A stretch of DNA of 64,000 nt from Artemia franciscana (taxonomy: Eukaryota; Arthropoda; Branchiopoda; Anostraca; Artemiidae), in the NCBI RefSeq assembly GCF_032884065.1, contig NC_088881.1:9451008-9515007 (forward strand), written 5' to 3'. The notes beneath the pieces were generated by a model, which saw only the letters and a program-made list of their open reading frames with translations, ran no database searches and was not told the DNA's origin. Positions 48,499 to 59,487 of this stretch are shown here, piece after piece. A program made the translations under genes and the position numbers. Each line of letters opens with the position of its first letter. Position 1 is the stretch's first letter.

Positions 48499-48583
48499 AT
48501 ACAACTACAGAAGAGAGAATAATGAGGACTTAAAGAGAGAAATAATTTTCCCAAGACAGTGAACCAACATAACCTATTTGAAT
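48499..48583 (-). repeat. PLE terminal inverted repeat, left
   Basis: Reverse complement of 50855-50932 with a few differences and one small insertion. Confidence 0.85.
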
Positions 48584-48602
48584 AAATAAATTGAATAAAT
48601 AA

Positions 48603-49740
48603 CGCCAAAATTTTCGTTTTTACCGAAACAGGTTACAGTTGCAGACTTGGTAGCATCCTTAGAAGCCTCTCTCCACTAATATAGGGCTCTTGTCTCAAAC
48701 CTGGATACAGTTAGATCTTGTTTGATTAACATTCTTTACAACTCTTCATTAAAGCTTCCTAATTCTCCCAATAACGCAATGGAAAAATCATATGACACAA
48801 AAGTTTTGAACAAACTCCGTAATGGTCCCTCAATAATAATCACTAAAGCCGATAAAAGCAACTCCTTAGTAATTATGAATAATACAGATTATGATAGTAA
48901 AATTCAGTCACGTTTAAATTATACAAATACTTATGTTAAATCAACCCATGACCAGACTGATCAATTTCCTCAAAAAGCTACAAAAGAATTAAAAACTCCG
49001 AAAGAAAATGGCAAAATCACTCCACAGATGTAAAATAAATTTCTCCCTCGTAGTGTTTTTTGCTCAAAGTTGTATAGATTACCAAGATGGCACAAACAAG
49101 GCATTTCTCTAAGACCCATTGTAGCTAGTACAAAATACCTGCCTCAAATATTGGAAAATGGCTGTGCAATGCATTTAAACCATTGCTTCACTCCCAAAAT
49201 CTTATATAAAAAATTCAGTTGATCTTGTAGAAAAATTAAAACAAATCGACATGTCTGAAAATTCCATATTAAGCAGCTTTGACATAGTTTCCATGTATAC
49301 TAGTATTGATGCTTCAAAATCTGAGCAATTATTACAAAATAAACTGGAAAAATCTAATCGAAGAGTCAGCGATAGGTCTAGACATTGATGTTCTCGTGCA
49401 TTTGGTTAAATTATGTAACAAATATTCCATGCACTTCCAGTTTCGAGATTCATATTACAAACAGGTAAGAGGCCTTCCCATAGGGGCACCTCTATCAGGC
49501 CTACTCGCAAATATTTTCGTCGAGAATCTTGAAAATTGGGCCCTGGATTCGTATTTTCTTAATCATGTGTTTTGGGGACGTTTCATGGACGATGTAATTT
49601 CAGTTTGGAATTATGGCGAAAATGAACTTAAATGTTTTCTAGAACAATTAAATACTTACGATAGAAACCTGCAATTTACTCTAGAGATCGAAACAGATGG
49701 AAAAATACGTTTTTAGATGTATTGATAATACGCAGTGTGA
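48603..49740 (+). pseudogene. Penelope-type reverse transcriptase, frameshifted
   Basis: In order: 'SFLPKQVTVADLVASLEASL' (48605), 'RNGPSIIITKADKSNSLVIM' (48810), 'YRLPRWHKQGISLRPIVAST' (49073), 'ILSSFDIVSMYTSI' (49267; the first catalytic Asp is kept), 'YYKQVRGLPIGAPLSGLLAN' (49456) and 'FWGRFMDDVISVW' (49570; both Asp kept). Frames change near 49030, 49220, 49300 and 49715. The domain order and the FMDD box are those of PLE reverse transcriptases, which are related to telomerase. The N-terminal part is absent. Confidence 0.85.
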
Positions 49741-50182
49741 ATAAACTTGATTTTACGGTTTACTGAAAACCTACGCATAATAATAGATACCTTCACTTCA
49801 AATCTAACCGTCCTCCATAGGTTAAAAGAGGTGTAGTAATATCTCTTGTTGATAGAGTACTTAATATCTGTTCATAACCGTATATAAAAAATAATTTTAT
49901 TACAGACATACTTTTTGGCAATGGGTACCCAATTTCTCTCATAAATACTCCTATTGCTCAGAGATTAAAGATGCATTCTTCTAAAGCCTTAAATCCCACA
50001 CCAGAAAACGATTCGAATAATCCCACAAGCACGATTTACCTACCTTATATTCCGAAAATTACTTCAAAATTGAAAAAAGTTTGCTTATAAAACAATTTAC
50101 GTGTTGTATTCACAAGTAATTTAAGTGTAATGAGTCTTCTCAATTCTGGTAAGGATAAAACCCCAGTTACTCGTCAAGAGGG

Positions 50183-50650
50183 GTGTATCAAATACTATGT
50201 AGTTGTGGAAATTATTACATTGGTCGAACCCACCAAAATTTAGGAACAAGATTACAGCAACACAAAGACAGTATTGAAAAATCATTAAAATCTATAAATA
50301 ACTCCATTTCTTTCGATTCAGCTTTAAGCAATCATATTTTTGAAAATCCAAACCACTATTTTCTATTTGACGAAACAATTCTAATTAGCAATGACCTAGG
50401 AATCAAACAAACTGTCCGCGAGGCAATCGAAATCAAACGAAACTTTAAATAACAATACATCCCTAAATAGAGACTTGGGTGAATACACACTCGACCCTAT
50501 GTACACAAAATTAATTCCAGAAAATATTATAATTCAAACTAAAACAAAAATAGGAAGGAATAAAAACAAGACAAATCCCAAAAAAACTACAAGATTAGCT
50601 GCAGAGAAGGCAAATATCGCAATAGGAAATTATGCCAATTTCTAATAAAT
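50183..50650 (+). pseudogene. PLE GIY-YIG endonuclease domain and C-terminus
   Basis: Begins GVYQILCSCGNYYIGRT just upstream of the first ATG, followed by 'NLGTRLQQHKDSIEKSL', 'SALSNHIFENPNHYFLFDET' and 'VREAIEIKRNF'. The CSCG, YYIGRT, R..QH and EAIEI elements are those of Penelope GIY-YIG domains, which cut the target DNA. A frameshift at about 50445 passes into 'NNTSLNRDLGEYTLDPMYTK' and a lysine-rich tail ending ANF before a stop near 50645. The C-terminus matches 179-480 in pattern. Confidence 0.88.
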
Positions 50651-50823
50651 ACAGTTAGTTCAATGAATGAACCTTTTTAGCTTGTAAAATGTTAGCTTTT
50701 ATCACACAGTCTCGGATGAACTTTTCATTAAGAAGTAATGATGTCAAGGCTGTTTTAAAAAAAGAATGGATTTTTAATCGAAAACTTTTATTGTAAGTGT
50801 TTTATTGTTTATTATTTTCTTTG

Positions 50824-50854
50824 CTGAAGACGGTTCTTAGATATAGGGCCGAAA
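50824..50854 (+). ncRNA. hammerhead-ribozyme-like core (PLE terminus)
   Basis: CTGAAGA, 20 nt, GAAA. Stem II can form as GGTTC with GGGCC (two G-T wobbles) after one unpaired C. Same spacing as at 105, 612 and 61044. Confidence 0.4.
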
Positions 50855-50932
50855 TATTCAAATAGGTTTTGTTGGTCCACTGTCTTGGGAAAAAGAGTCC
50901 TGATTATTCTCTCTCCTGTAGTTGTATTATGG
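50855..50932 (+). repeat. PLE terminal inverted repeat, right
   Basis: Pairs with 48499-48583. It immediately follows the hammerhead-like core at 50824-50854. Confidence 0.85.
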
Positions 50933-50955
50933 AAAGGCAGTGTGGTCTTCGTCAT

Positions 50956-51674
50956 TATTTACCTAATTTCATCCAAATGAAAAATCCAGAAGTCAAGTTA
51001 TATGGCAGATTTTCAAGTAGATTAAATTAGATGCTGAATTTATTGAAAGAAAGACGTAATTATTGATGCTAGCAAGGGCTGAAGTAACTTCGAAAATAGC
51101 TTGCTAGTGACTTTTCAACAATTTTCAGATCCCGGTGATACCGAAATCGGACCCTAGGCTGAAAATAATAATGGGAGGGGCCTGGTTTTTCACATAGGGT
51201 CAGCTAGATATTTTTAAAATTTAAGTGAACTATACGTATTACATTAAAGCACGTGTATTGGGTTTATGAAACTAGAAGTAGGAAAAAGAGAAGTCGAATC
51301 ATCAAACGAATATTTCGACTGTACATAATAAGGCGTCCCTAGCTCGGAAAAGGGACATAATTTAAAACATAACTATTTGAATAAGGATGTAAGTAGAAGA
51401 GAGTAAATATAAAAAGTAAAGAAAGTAAAATAAAAAATAAAGAGGGTGAGAATAAAAAAAGTTCAAATAAAAGGTAGTAAAAAACAAAACAGAGAGTAAG
51501 AATATAAAGTAAATATGGTAAAAGAGATTAAAACTTATAAATAAAGAAAGTGAAAATAAAAAAGTAAGAGGGAGTAAAAATCAAAAGAGAGTAAACTAAA
51601 AAAAAATTAACTAATAAACAAAATAACCATTCCATTACTACACATTAATTACGCAAATCAACGAGCTGTTCCTA
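50956..51674. other. unclassified, purine-rich in its second half
   Basis: 51380-51610 is rich in GTAAAA/AATAAAG words (cryptic simplicity). No gene recognised. Confidence 0.45.
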
Positions 51675-53013
51675 TCAAACAGTTAGTATTATCGAACTGT
51701 AAGTAAGGAGTGACCCTGGTCAATAGGAACCGAAGCTCTAAAAAACCAAATTTTGATATAAATCGGTATATCAAAAGAATCTCCTTATGTTATCGATTTC
51801 AATGTATATAAGTTCTATTTAATTTGGTCTTACCCATCAAAGGCCACGAGCCTGAGAAAATTTGCCTGATTTTCGAAAAAAGGGAGAAACACCCCCTAAA
51901 AGTCATAGAATCTTAATGAAAGTGACATCAGATTCAGCGTATCAGAGAACCTTACTGTAGAGGCTTCATGTTTTCATCTGCAAAGACGTGGAATTTCGTT
52001 GTTTTTGGGGGGGGGGCCAGAAGAAAGATCACGGATGCTTGTTTGATTTTTATTTATTTTTTTTTGTTTTTCACAGGGATGATCGTAACGACCCAGTTGT
52101 CCAAGACTACCGGTAGAGGGCTTATTCCAACAGAAACTAGAAGTTCTAGTGCCCTTTTAAGTGACCAAATAGATCGGAGGTAACTAAGCCCCTACCACGC
52201 CCCTTTTTTCTCAAAATTGTCTGATCAAAATTTTGGAATACCCATTTTGTTCAACATAGTCAAAATGCCGAATAATTGTTCCTTTGAAGATATCATGATG
52301 CCCCACAGCCTCTGGGTAGAGGTCTTTAAGTTGTAAAAATTGTCCATTGTTCACGTATAGTATTTGTTATTGGGAAGGATGCATATATTTTTGGGGGGGA
52401 GGAGAAATTTTCTGCTGAGGGGATTTTCCATGAGAATTGAAGTTTAAAGGGAGTGAATTTTTCAGGGGAAATTTTACACAGGGACTTTGTCAAAAATCCT
52501 GTACGAAATTCTTCTTATGTCCTATTTTCTCTTTGCCGACTCAATTTCACTTGTTAAGATGTTAAGGGCAATTCTTTGAGGTAAACTTTCACCAGGATTG
52601 AATTCTCTAGAGAATGTATCCGTGGGGAGGAGGGATATTTCCGTGGAGGTGGGGCCAGATTTCCTGGTGCTATTTAAAAAAACGATCATAGATTAGATAA
52701 AAAAACAAGTTTCTTCAACTGAAAGTATGGAGCAACATTAAAACTTAAAACGAACAGAAATTATTACGTATATGAAGGGTTTGTTCCTCCTTAACACCTC
52801 GCTCTTTACGCTAAAGTTTGAATTTGGTCCCAATTCTTTAAGAACCACCCCTGAAGCACAAGGTTCGTCTAATTAGAACAATAAGATGTTGTTTTTTTAA
52901 GTAAGGTGTTGAAGAGGAGCGACCCCCTCATATACGTAATAATTTATGTTCGTTTTTTTGTTTTAATGTTGATCCTTACTAACAGCTGAAGAAATTTTTA
53001 TTTTTTTATTTAA
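51675..53013 (+). mobile_element. palindrome-tailed repeat, copy B
   Basis: Starts TCAAACAGTTAG...CGAACTG and ends TTTATTTAA. Internal landmarks follow the family ('GGCCACGAGCCTGAGAAAA', 'CACCCCCTAAAAGTCATAG', 'GTATCAGAGAACC'). It is shorter (about 1.34 kb) because the internal-palindrome section is absent. The terminal palindrome (about 52718-53013) is present, its arms more diverged than in the 55-59-kb copies. Confidence 0.8.
52718..53013. repeat. terminal palindrome of copy B
   Basis: 'TTCTTCAACTGAAAG', 'TTAAAACGAACAGAAATTAT' and TACGTATATGA on the left pair with TCATATACGTAATAATTTAT, 'TTTTAATGTTGATCCTTACT' and 'AGCTGAAGAAA' on the right, with mismatches. Confidence 0.8.
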
Positions 53014-53690
53014 CCAATAACACAAAAGCAACAATGGCTTATAGGCGAAATGTTCGTTTGATTTTTTTCTTGCTTTTTTTCTTCTTACTGGCCATAACCT
53101 GTTCTTTCCAGTATTTACTTTTCTGGTTTTAGCTTTGTCAAGCATCCTATTCATGTTATCGAACAGACTATAAGTATTAACAGGGATTTTAATTGTTTAG
53201 AGAAGTTTTTGGGTGCGGCATTTATATTAAATTAAAAAAAAAATAGTATGTTCATTTCTACTACACAAGAAAAATGCCAAGTCAGAGAAACATTTGAAAG
53301 AAATCGTTCCATTTTGTATTTTGAAGAAAGTCAGTCGAATCTTTTGAAATCAAAAAAGAGAAAGCTAATCCGGGCCTGGATTTGAGATATTGAATAATGG
53401 TAAAATAGGTGATTTTTTTTATTTGCTTTTATTAAAACATAATAAATTAAAAATCTATTATTAAATAAGAATAAATAATATTAAAAAATAAATTAAAATA
53501 TAATATAAAACTTTTCAGACTCGTAATTGCTTCTTTTTTGTACTATGGCTCCTTGTATGAGGATTCTGTCCACAGGAATATTTGATCCTGCAGAATTCTT
53601 CATTTTCTTCTCCATAGATTGCCGCTCTTTGAAGCCTTTCTTTAAGATTCCTCGGTACATATTTGTTATCAATAAGCATGGAAACAGTTC
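53014..53690. other. unclassified AT-rich sequence
   Basis: No element recognised; an AT-rich stretch with AATAAA-like words at 53440-53510. Confidence 0.4.
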
Positions 53691-55110
53691 TAAAAAGAAA
53701 AGGTTTATTGTAGAAGTGTCACATATGGGTGATGGTCTAAACAGAAGTTGATTTTTAGATATGAAAGCTTCTCGGTGGTTAAGGCTTATTGTCTCCCTTT
53801 TGGAGCATTCAGAATCCCAATATTAAAGTACCAAGGACAGTGAGGTGAAATCTGATTGTTTGAAATGGTTATCTGAAAACTTATATTTATCTTATCTTAA
53901 TATAATTATATTTATCTTAATCTATATTTAAATATATTTTTATATATAATTTTATATATATTATTTATTATCTTAAATATTTTAAGTGTAATTATATATT
54001 TAATTTATCTTAATATATAATTATAATATTTATCTTAAGAAATTAATTTCATTTTTAATGGAAAAGTCCTCCCTATGCAGTTTTTGATAGTAGTCGGTGC
54101 TAAATAAAACAAAAGAGAAAATATCCGCAAAAAAGGTAATAAAACGGGTTCAAGAGGCAATTGTAGCTTTTCTTTGAAGGTGATCTTCAGCTTGACCACC
54201 GCCCATGTTCAGATTCAACGTGGTCGATATAGTCGAAAACTATTGTCAAACTGACTGAAAAGCTTATTGTAGAAGTGTCACATGTTGGTGGTCTTAATAG
54301 GAGTTGATTTTGAGATATGGAAGTTTCCCGGTGGTTAAGGCTTGATATATCCCTTTTGGGCATTCAGAATCTCATTATTAAAGTACCGAGGACATTGATG
54401 TGAAATCCGATTGCTTGAATTGGTTACCTGAAACTTATATTTATCTTAAGAAATTAATTTCATTTTTGTTGGAAAAGTCCTCCCTATGGCAGTTTTTGAT
54501 AGTAGTCGATGCTAAATTAAAAGCCGCAATGGCCTGCCATAACATAAAGAAAGAAAACGATCGAAATGGTGTTTTTAAAGGCTAAATGGAAATACTGAAG
54601 AAAACACAGAAAGCGAATATTTTGAGAGAACAAACGCCTCTTATCTTCAGTGCGGACAAAATAATAAGATGAAGGAAAAAGCAAAAAGCCAAAAAACAAG
54701 TGCGAAAAGTACAAAAAACCAATTTAAAAGAACGCCTAAAAAATTAAATAAAAGACCAAAAATTAAAAGAATTAAAATCAAATACCTAACAAACAACAAG
54801 TGAGTTATTCGCCAATATCCGAGATTTGCACAAAATCCAAATAAAATTGTACTGCCAACGACGGATACTAACGGACAACTGAGAAATAAAAGAATTTTTT
54901 TTCATTCACTCAAAAAAACGAAGCAGCAATTGAAACCCCATTTTTGATCGTTTTCTTTCTTTATGAAAAAGAGTAAAGATTCGGAAAAAGGGCAACAAAA
55001 CGTGTTCAAAAGGCATGTGTAGATTTTCTTTGAAGGTGATCTCCAACTTTGCCACCGCCCATGTTGAGATTCAGCGTTGTCGATATAGTCGAAAACTATT
55101 GTCAAACTTT
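53690..55110. repeat. set of diverged direct repeats
   Basis: 53695-54105 matches 54258-54520 ('TTATTGTAGAAGTGTCACAT', 'CGGTGGTTAAGGCTT', 'AAAGTCCTCCCTATG', 'CAGTTTTTGATAGTAGTCG'). 54115-54250 matches about 54965-55110 ('TTTTCTTTGAAGGTGATC', 'CACCGCCCATGTT', 'TCGATATAGTCGAAAACTAT'). The first copy contains an expanded AT/TATCTTAA tract (53880-54045). AAGTACC.AGGACA inside links this family to the MITE at 62165. Confidence 0.75.
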
Positions 55111-55701
55111 CTGATCACCTCAACTCAGAATAAGCGAGGAAAGCCTTAGTGGCGCTTGGACTATAGATAATTCGAGTTAAAAATAAATCGAATGTGGCTT
55201 TAAGCACTGGGAACAGTGGAAATTAAGTTTAATTGTTTGAATGGGTTGAGAGAAAAGTTACACGGCTAGATATATCTTAAGAAATTAAGTAAAATAAGGA
55301 ATTCAGTTTTAAGGAAAAAAAATATCCATTTGAAATTTCCAATATTAGCGGGCACTAAGGTTAAAGATAAAAAAACATGGGTGAAAAACTACTGAAAGAA
55401 TAAGCTAAAACATATAGCACGGACAAACCGCTTAAGAACGTACAGACTTCCTTTGAAGATGCAATTTTACTTGGGAAACACCAATTTGTTATATTTTGAA
55501 TGCCTAAAATTTCAAATTTTGATTTTGAAAATTTGAACTTTAAAAAGTCCGAAATTTAAGAAGTTAGTTCTGCTTATTTATTTGGATTCAAACTGCCGAT
55601 ATTGATGAAAATGTGATACTGCCTAGAAACTTCGTAATTTAGAAAATTACGTAATTTAGAAAATATCTTTGGGGATGAACAGATTGTTAATCTTTTGATT
55701 T
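55111..55701. other. unclassified sequence
   Basis: 55200-55260 ('GTGGAAATTAAG...TTGTTTGAATGGGTTG') resembles the preceding repeats; otherwise nothing. Confidence 0.4.
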
Positions 55702-55787
55702 TCAAACAGTTCGTGGTAACGAACTGTAAGGAGCGAACCGGTCAATAGTAACCAAAACTCTAAAAAATGGAATTTTGATACCAATAG
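55702..55787 (+). mobile_element. palindrome-tailed repeat, first 86 bp of an older interrupted copy
   Basis: Holds exactly the first 86 bp of the unit (TCAAACAG to CCAATAG). Unit 1 begins at the next base. The continuation expected after CCAATAG (TACATCAAAAGAATC) appears at 59215, beyond unit 2, so this is the left piece of a copy split by insertion. Confidence 0.8.
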
Positions 55788-57488
55788 TCAAACAGTTCGT
55801 GGTAACGAACTGTAGTAAGGAGCGACCCGGCTCAATAGAAACCAAAACTCTAAAAAATGGAATTTTGATACCAATAGCTACATCAAAAGAATCGCATTTT
55901 AATGCTGATTTTAAATATATAAGTTTCATCAAGTTTAATTATACGCACCAAAAGTTACGAGCCTGAGAAAATTTGTGTTATTTTAGAAAATAGGGGGAAA
56001 CACCCCCTAAAAGTCATAGAATCTTAACAAAAATTACACCATCAGATTCAGCTTATCAGAGAACCCTACTGTAGAAGTTTCAAGCTCCTATCTACAAAAA
56101 TGTGGAACTTTGTATTTTTTGCCAGAAAGCAGATCACGGATGCGTGTTTATTTGTTTTTTTTTTTTTTTTCTTTTTCCCAGGGGTGATCGTATCGACCCA
56201 GTTGTCCTAGAATGTTGCGAGAGGGCTCATTCTAACGGAAATGAAAAGTTATAGTGCCGTTTTTAAGTGACCAAAAAAATTGGAGGGCACCAAGGCCCCC
56301 TCCCACGCTAATTATTTTCCCAAAGTCAACGGATCAAAATTCTGAGATAGCCATTTTATTCAGCGTAGTCGAAAACCTTATTACTATGTCTTTGGGGACG
56401 ACTTACTCCTCCACAGTCCCCGTGGGAGGGGCTACAAGTTACAAACTTTAACCAGTGCTTACATATAGTAATGGTTATTGGGAAGTGTACAGGTGTTTTC
56501 AGGAGGATTTTTTGGTTGGGGGAGGGGTTGAAAAGAGGGGGATATACTGGGGGAACTTTCCATCGAGGAATTTGACATGGGGGAAGAAAATTTCCATGAA
56601 GGGAGCGCAGTATTTACTAGCATTATTTAAAAAAAATGACAAAACAAATATGAAAAAGTTTTTTTCAGCTGAAAGTAAGGAGCAGCATTAAAACTTAAAA
56701 CGAACAGAAATTATTACCCATATGAGGGGCTAACCTCCTCCTAATACCTCGCTCTTTACGCTAAAGTATTTTTAGTAATGTCAACTATTTATTCTACGGC
56801 TTTTGTGATTCAGGGGTCATTCTTAATGAATTGGGCCAAAATTTAAGATTTAGTGTAAAGAGAGAGGTACTGACGAGGGGGTGAACCCTCTCATATGTGT
56901 AATAAAAACAGGAGAATAAAAAATTCTTTACGTAAGCTAGTTTATAAGTTACGCATATCTTTTACTAATAAAAAGATTCGTAAAAAATTAAAAGTTCTAG
57001 TTGCCTTTTTTATTAACCAAAAAATTGGAGGGCAACTAGGCTTCCTCCTCCGCTCTTTTTTCTCAAAATCATTCGATCAAAATTATGAGAAAGCCATTTA
57101 GCCAAAAAAAAAAATTGCAAATTTCGTTTTAATTATTTCTCTGCGGAGAGCCAAAATCAAAACAGGGATTGATTCAAAAACGTTCAGAAATTAAATAAAA
57201 AAAACAAGTTTTTTCAACTGAAAGTAAGGAGCGACATTAAAACTTAAAACGAGCAGAAATTAGTTCGTATATGAAAGGGGCTGCTTCCTCATCAACGCCC
57301 CGCTCTTTACGCTAAAGTTTTTTACTGTTTTAAAAAGAAGAGTTGAGAGAAAGAGTCAAACTTTAGCGTAAAGAGCGGGGCGTTGATGAGGAAGCAGCCC
57401 CTTTCATATACGAAGTAATTTCTGTTCGTTTTAAGTTTTAATGTCGCTCCTTACTTTCAGTTGAAAAAACTTGTTTTTTTTTATTTAA
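55788..57488 (+). mobile_element. palindrome-tailed repeat, tandem unit 1 (1,701 bp)
   Basis: Begins TCAAACAGTTCGTGG; CAGTTCGTGGTAACGAACTG is a perfect 8-bp stem with a 4-nt loop. Ends TTATTTAA. Contains an internal palindrome (about 56735-56890) and a terminal palindrome (57190-57488), both built around CTCTTTACGCTAAAG. No ORF with recognisable content, so it is non-autonomous. The next unit follows with no spacer. Confidence 0.9.
57190..57488. repeat. terminal palindrome of unit 1 (131-bp arms, 37-bp loop)
   Basis: Arms 57190-57320 and 57358-57488 match with about two mismatches in the central 100 bp (GAGCAG against GAACAG; TAGTTC against TACTTC). Confidence 0.95.
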
Positions 57489-59214
57489 TCAAACAGTTCG
57501 TGGTAACGAACTGTAGTAAGGAGCGACCCGGCTCAATAGTAACCAAAACTCTAAAAAATGGAATTTTGATACCAATAGCTACATCAAAAGAATCGCATTT
57601 TAATGCTGGTTTTAAATATATAAGTTTCATCAAGTTTAGTCTTACCCATCAAAAGTTACGAGCCTGAGAAAATTTGCGTTATTTTAGAAAATAGGGGGAA
57701 ACGCCCCCTAAAAGTCATAGAATCTTAACGAAAATCACACCATCAGATTCAGCGTATCAGAGAACCCTATTGTAGAAGTTTCGAGCTCCTATCTACAAAA
57801 ATGTGGAATTTTGCATTTTTTGCCAGAAGGCAGATCACGGATGCGTGTTTATTTGTTTTTTTGTTTTTTTGTTTGTTTTTTTTTTCCCAGGGGTGATCGT
57901 ATCGACCCAGTTGTCCTAGAATGTTGCAAGAGGGCTCATTCTAACGGAAATGAAAAGTTCTAGTGCCCTTTTTAAGTGACCAAAAAAATTGGAGGGCACC
58001 TAGGCCCCCTCCCACGCTAATTATTTTCCCAAAGTCAACGGATCAAAATTCTGAGATAGCCATTTTATTCAGCGTAGTCGAAAAACCTTATAACTATGTC
58101 TTTGGGGACGACTTACTCCCCCACAGTCCCCGTGGGAGGGGCAACAAGTTACAAACTTTGACCTGTGCTTACATATAGTAATGGTTATTGGGAAGTATAC
58201 AGGCGTTTTCAGGAGGATTTTTTTGGTTTTTGGGAGGGGTTGAGAAGAGGGGGATATGCTGGGGGAACTTTCCTTCGAGAATTTGTAATGGGAGAAGAAA
58301 ATTTCCATGAAGGGAGAGCAGGATTTACTAGCATTATTTAAAAAAAAAAACAATTAAAAAATAAAAGTGAAAAAGCTTTTTCAGCTGGAAGTAAGGAACA
58401 GCAATAAAACTTAAAACAAACAGAAATTATTACCCATATGAGGGGCTCACCTCCTTCTAATACCTCGCTCTTTACGCTAAAGTATTTTGGGTAATTTCAA
58501 CTACTTATTCTACGGCTTTTGTGATTCAGGGGGTCATTCTTAATGAATTGGGATAAAATTTAAGCTTTAGTGTAAAGAGCGAGGTACTGACGATGGGGCG
58601 AATCCCCTCATTTATGTAATAAAAACATGAGAATACAAAAGTTCTTTACGTAAGCTAATTTATAAGTTATGTAAATCTTTTACCAATAAAAAGATTCGTA
58701 AAAAATTAAAAGTTCCAGTTGCCTTTTTAATTAACCAAAAAATCGGGGGGCAACTAGGCTTCGTCCCCCGCTCTTTTTTCTCAAAATGATTCGATCAAAA
58801 TTATGAGGAAGCCATTGAGCCAAAAAAAAAAAAAAAATATGCAGATTTCGTTTTGATTATTCCTCTGCGGAGAGCCAAAATCAAAACATGCATTGATTCA
58901 AAAACGTTCAGAAATTAAATAAAAAAAACAAGTTTTTTCAACTGAAAGTAAGGAGTGACATCAAAACTTAAAACGCACAGAAATTACTTCGTATATGAAA
59001 GAGGCTGCTTCCTCATCAACGCCCCGCTCTTTACGCTAAAGTTTTTTACTGTTTTAGAAAGAAGAATTGAGAGAAAGAGTCAAACTTTAGCGTAAAGAGC
59101 GGGGCATAGATGAGGAAGCAGCCTCTTTCATATACGAAGTAATTTCTGTGCGTTTTAAGTTTTGATGTCACTCCTTACTTTCAGTTGAAAAAACTTGTTT
59201 TTTTTTTTATTTAA
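57489..59214 (+). mobile_element. palindrome-tailed repeat, tandem unit 2 (1,726 bp)
   Basis: Head-to-tail copy of unit 1, roughly 95% identical by eye outside simple runs, with the same hairpin start, internal palindrome (about 58440-58620) and terminal palindrome (58914-59214). Followed at 59215 by the right piece of the older interrupted copy. Confidence 0.9.
58914..59214. repeat. terminal palindrome of unit 2 (~130-bp arms)
   Basis: Arms 58914-59043 and 59082-59214 match with about three adjacent mismatches (ATCAACGCC against ATCTATGCC). Both arms share four changes not seen in either arm of unit 1. Confidence 0.95.
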
Positions 59215-59257
59215 TTACATCAAAAGAATCACATTTTAATACTGATTTTAAATATAT
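59215..59257 (+). mobile_element. palindrome-tailed repeat, right piece of the interrupted copy
   Basis: TTACATCAAAAGAATCACAT and onward matches unit positions starting right after CCAATAG, then diverges at about 59257. It pairs with 55702-55787 as one older copy. Confidence 0.75.
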
Positions 59258-59434
59258 TTACAAAGGAAAAGCGATATCAAATTTAACAGATTAGTTTTAA
59301 TTAATTATATTCACGGTTCAACATGGTAGGCTAGACGAAAATGTAGTACTGCCTTAAAAAAATTCCCCAATGTTGAAGCAATCAAAAGAAAGCCCTAGTA
59401 AAAATTTATTCATTTTTTTATCATTGATGCTTCA

Positions 59435-59436
<2 letters not shown>

Positions 59437-59485
<49 letters not shown>
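59437..59485 (+). repeat. poly(A) run, 49 nt
   Basis: Pure A-run following TTCAATAAA. It could be a retroposed 3' end, but no source sequence is recognised upstream. Confidence 0.95.

Positions 59486-59487
<2 letters not shown>

Larger units (their letters stand above)
48499..50955 (+). mobile_element. Penelope-like retroelement, 5'-truncated, with inverted terminal repeats
   Basis: The ORF remnants carry a Penelope-type RT and a GIY-YIG endonuclease, the hallmark combination of this class. The flanks are inverted: 48499-48583 (ATACAACTACAG.AGAGAGAA through 'CCCAAGACAGTGAACCAAC') is the reverse complement of about 50855-50932. Right of that lies MERQCGLRHYL, the start of another copy's ORF. 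The 5' part of the RT ORF begins abruptly after the inverted repeat, which fits 5' truncation with a terminal repeat joined in inverse orientation. Confidence 0.85.

Noticed and set aside
55775-58353. Open frames of 60-94 codons repeated in both palindrome-tailed units
   Set aside because: They occur on both strands, differ between copies by frame-breaking changes, and show no motif.
59437-59485. Poly(A) run as the 3' end of a processed pseudogene
   Set aside because: No upstream sequence resembles a gene and no target duplication is visible.
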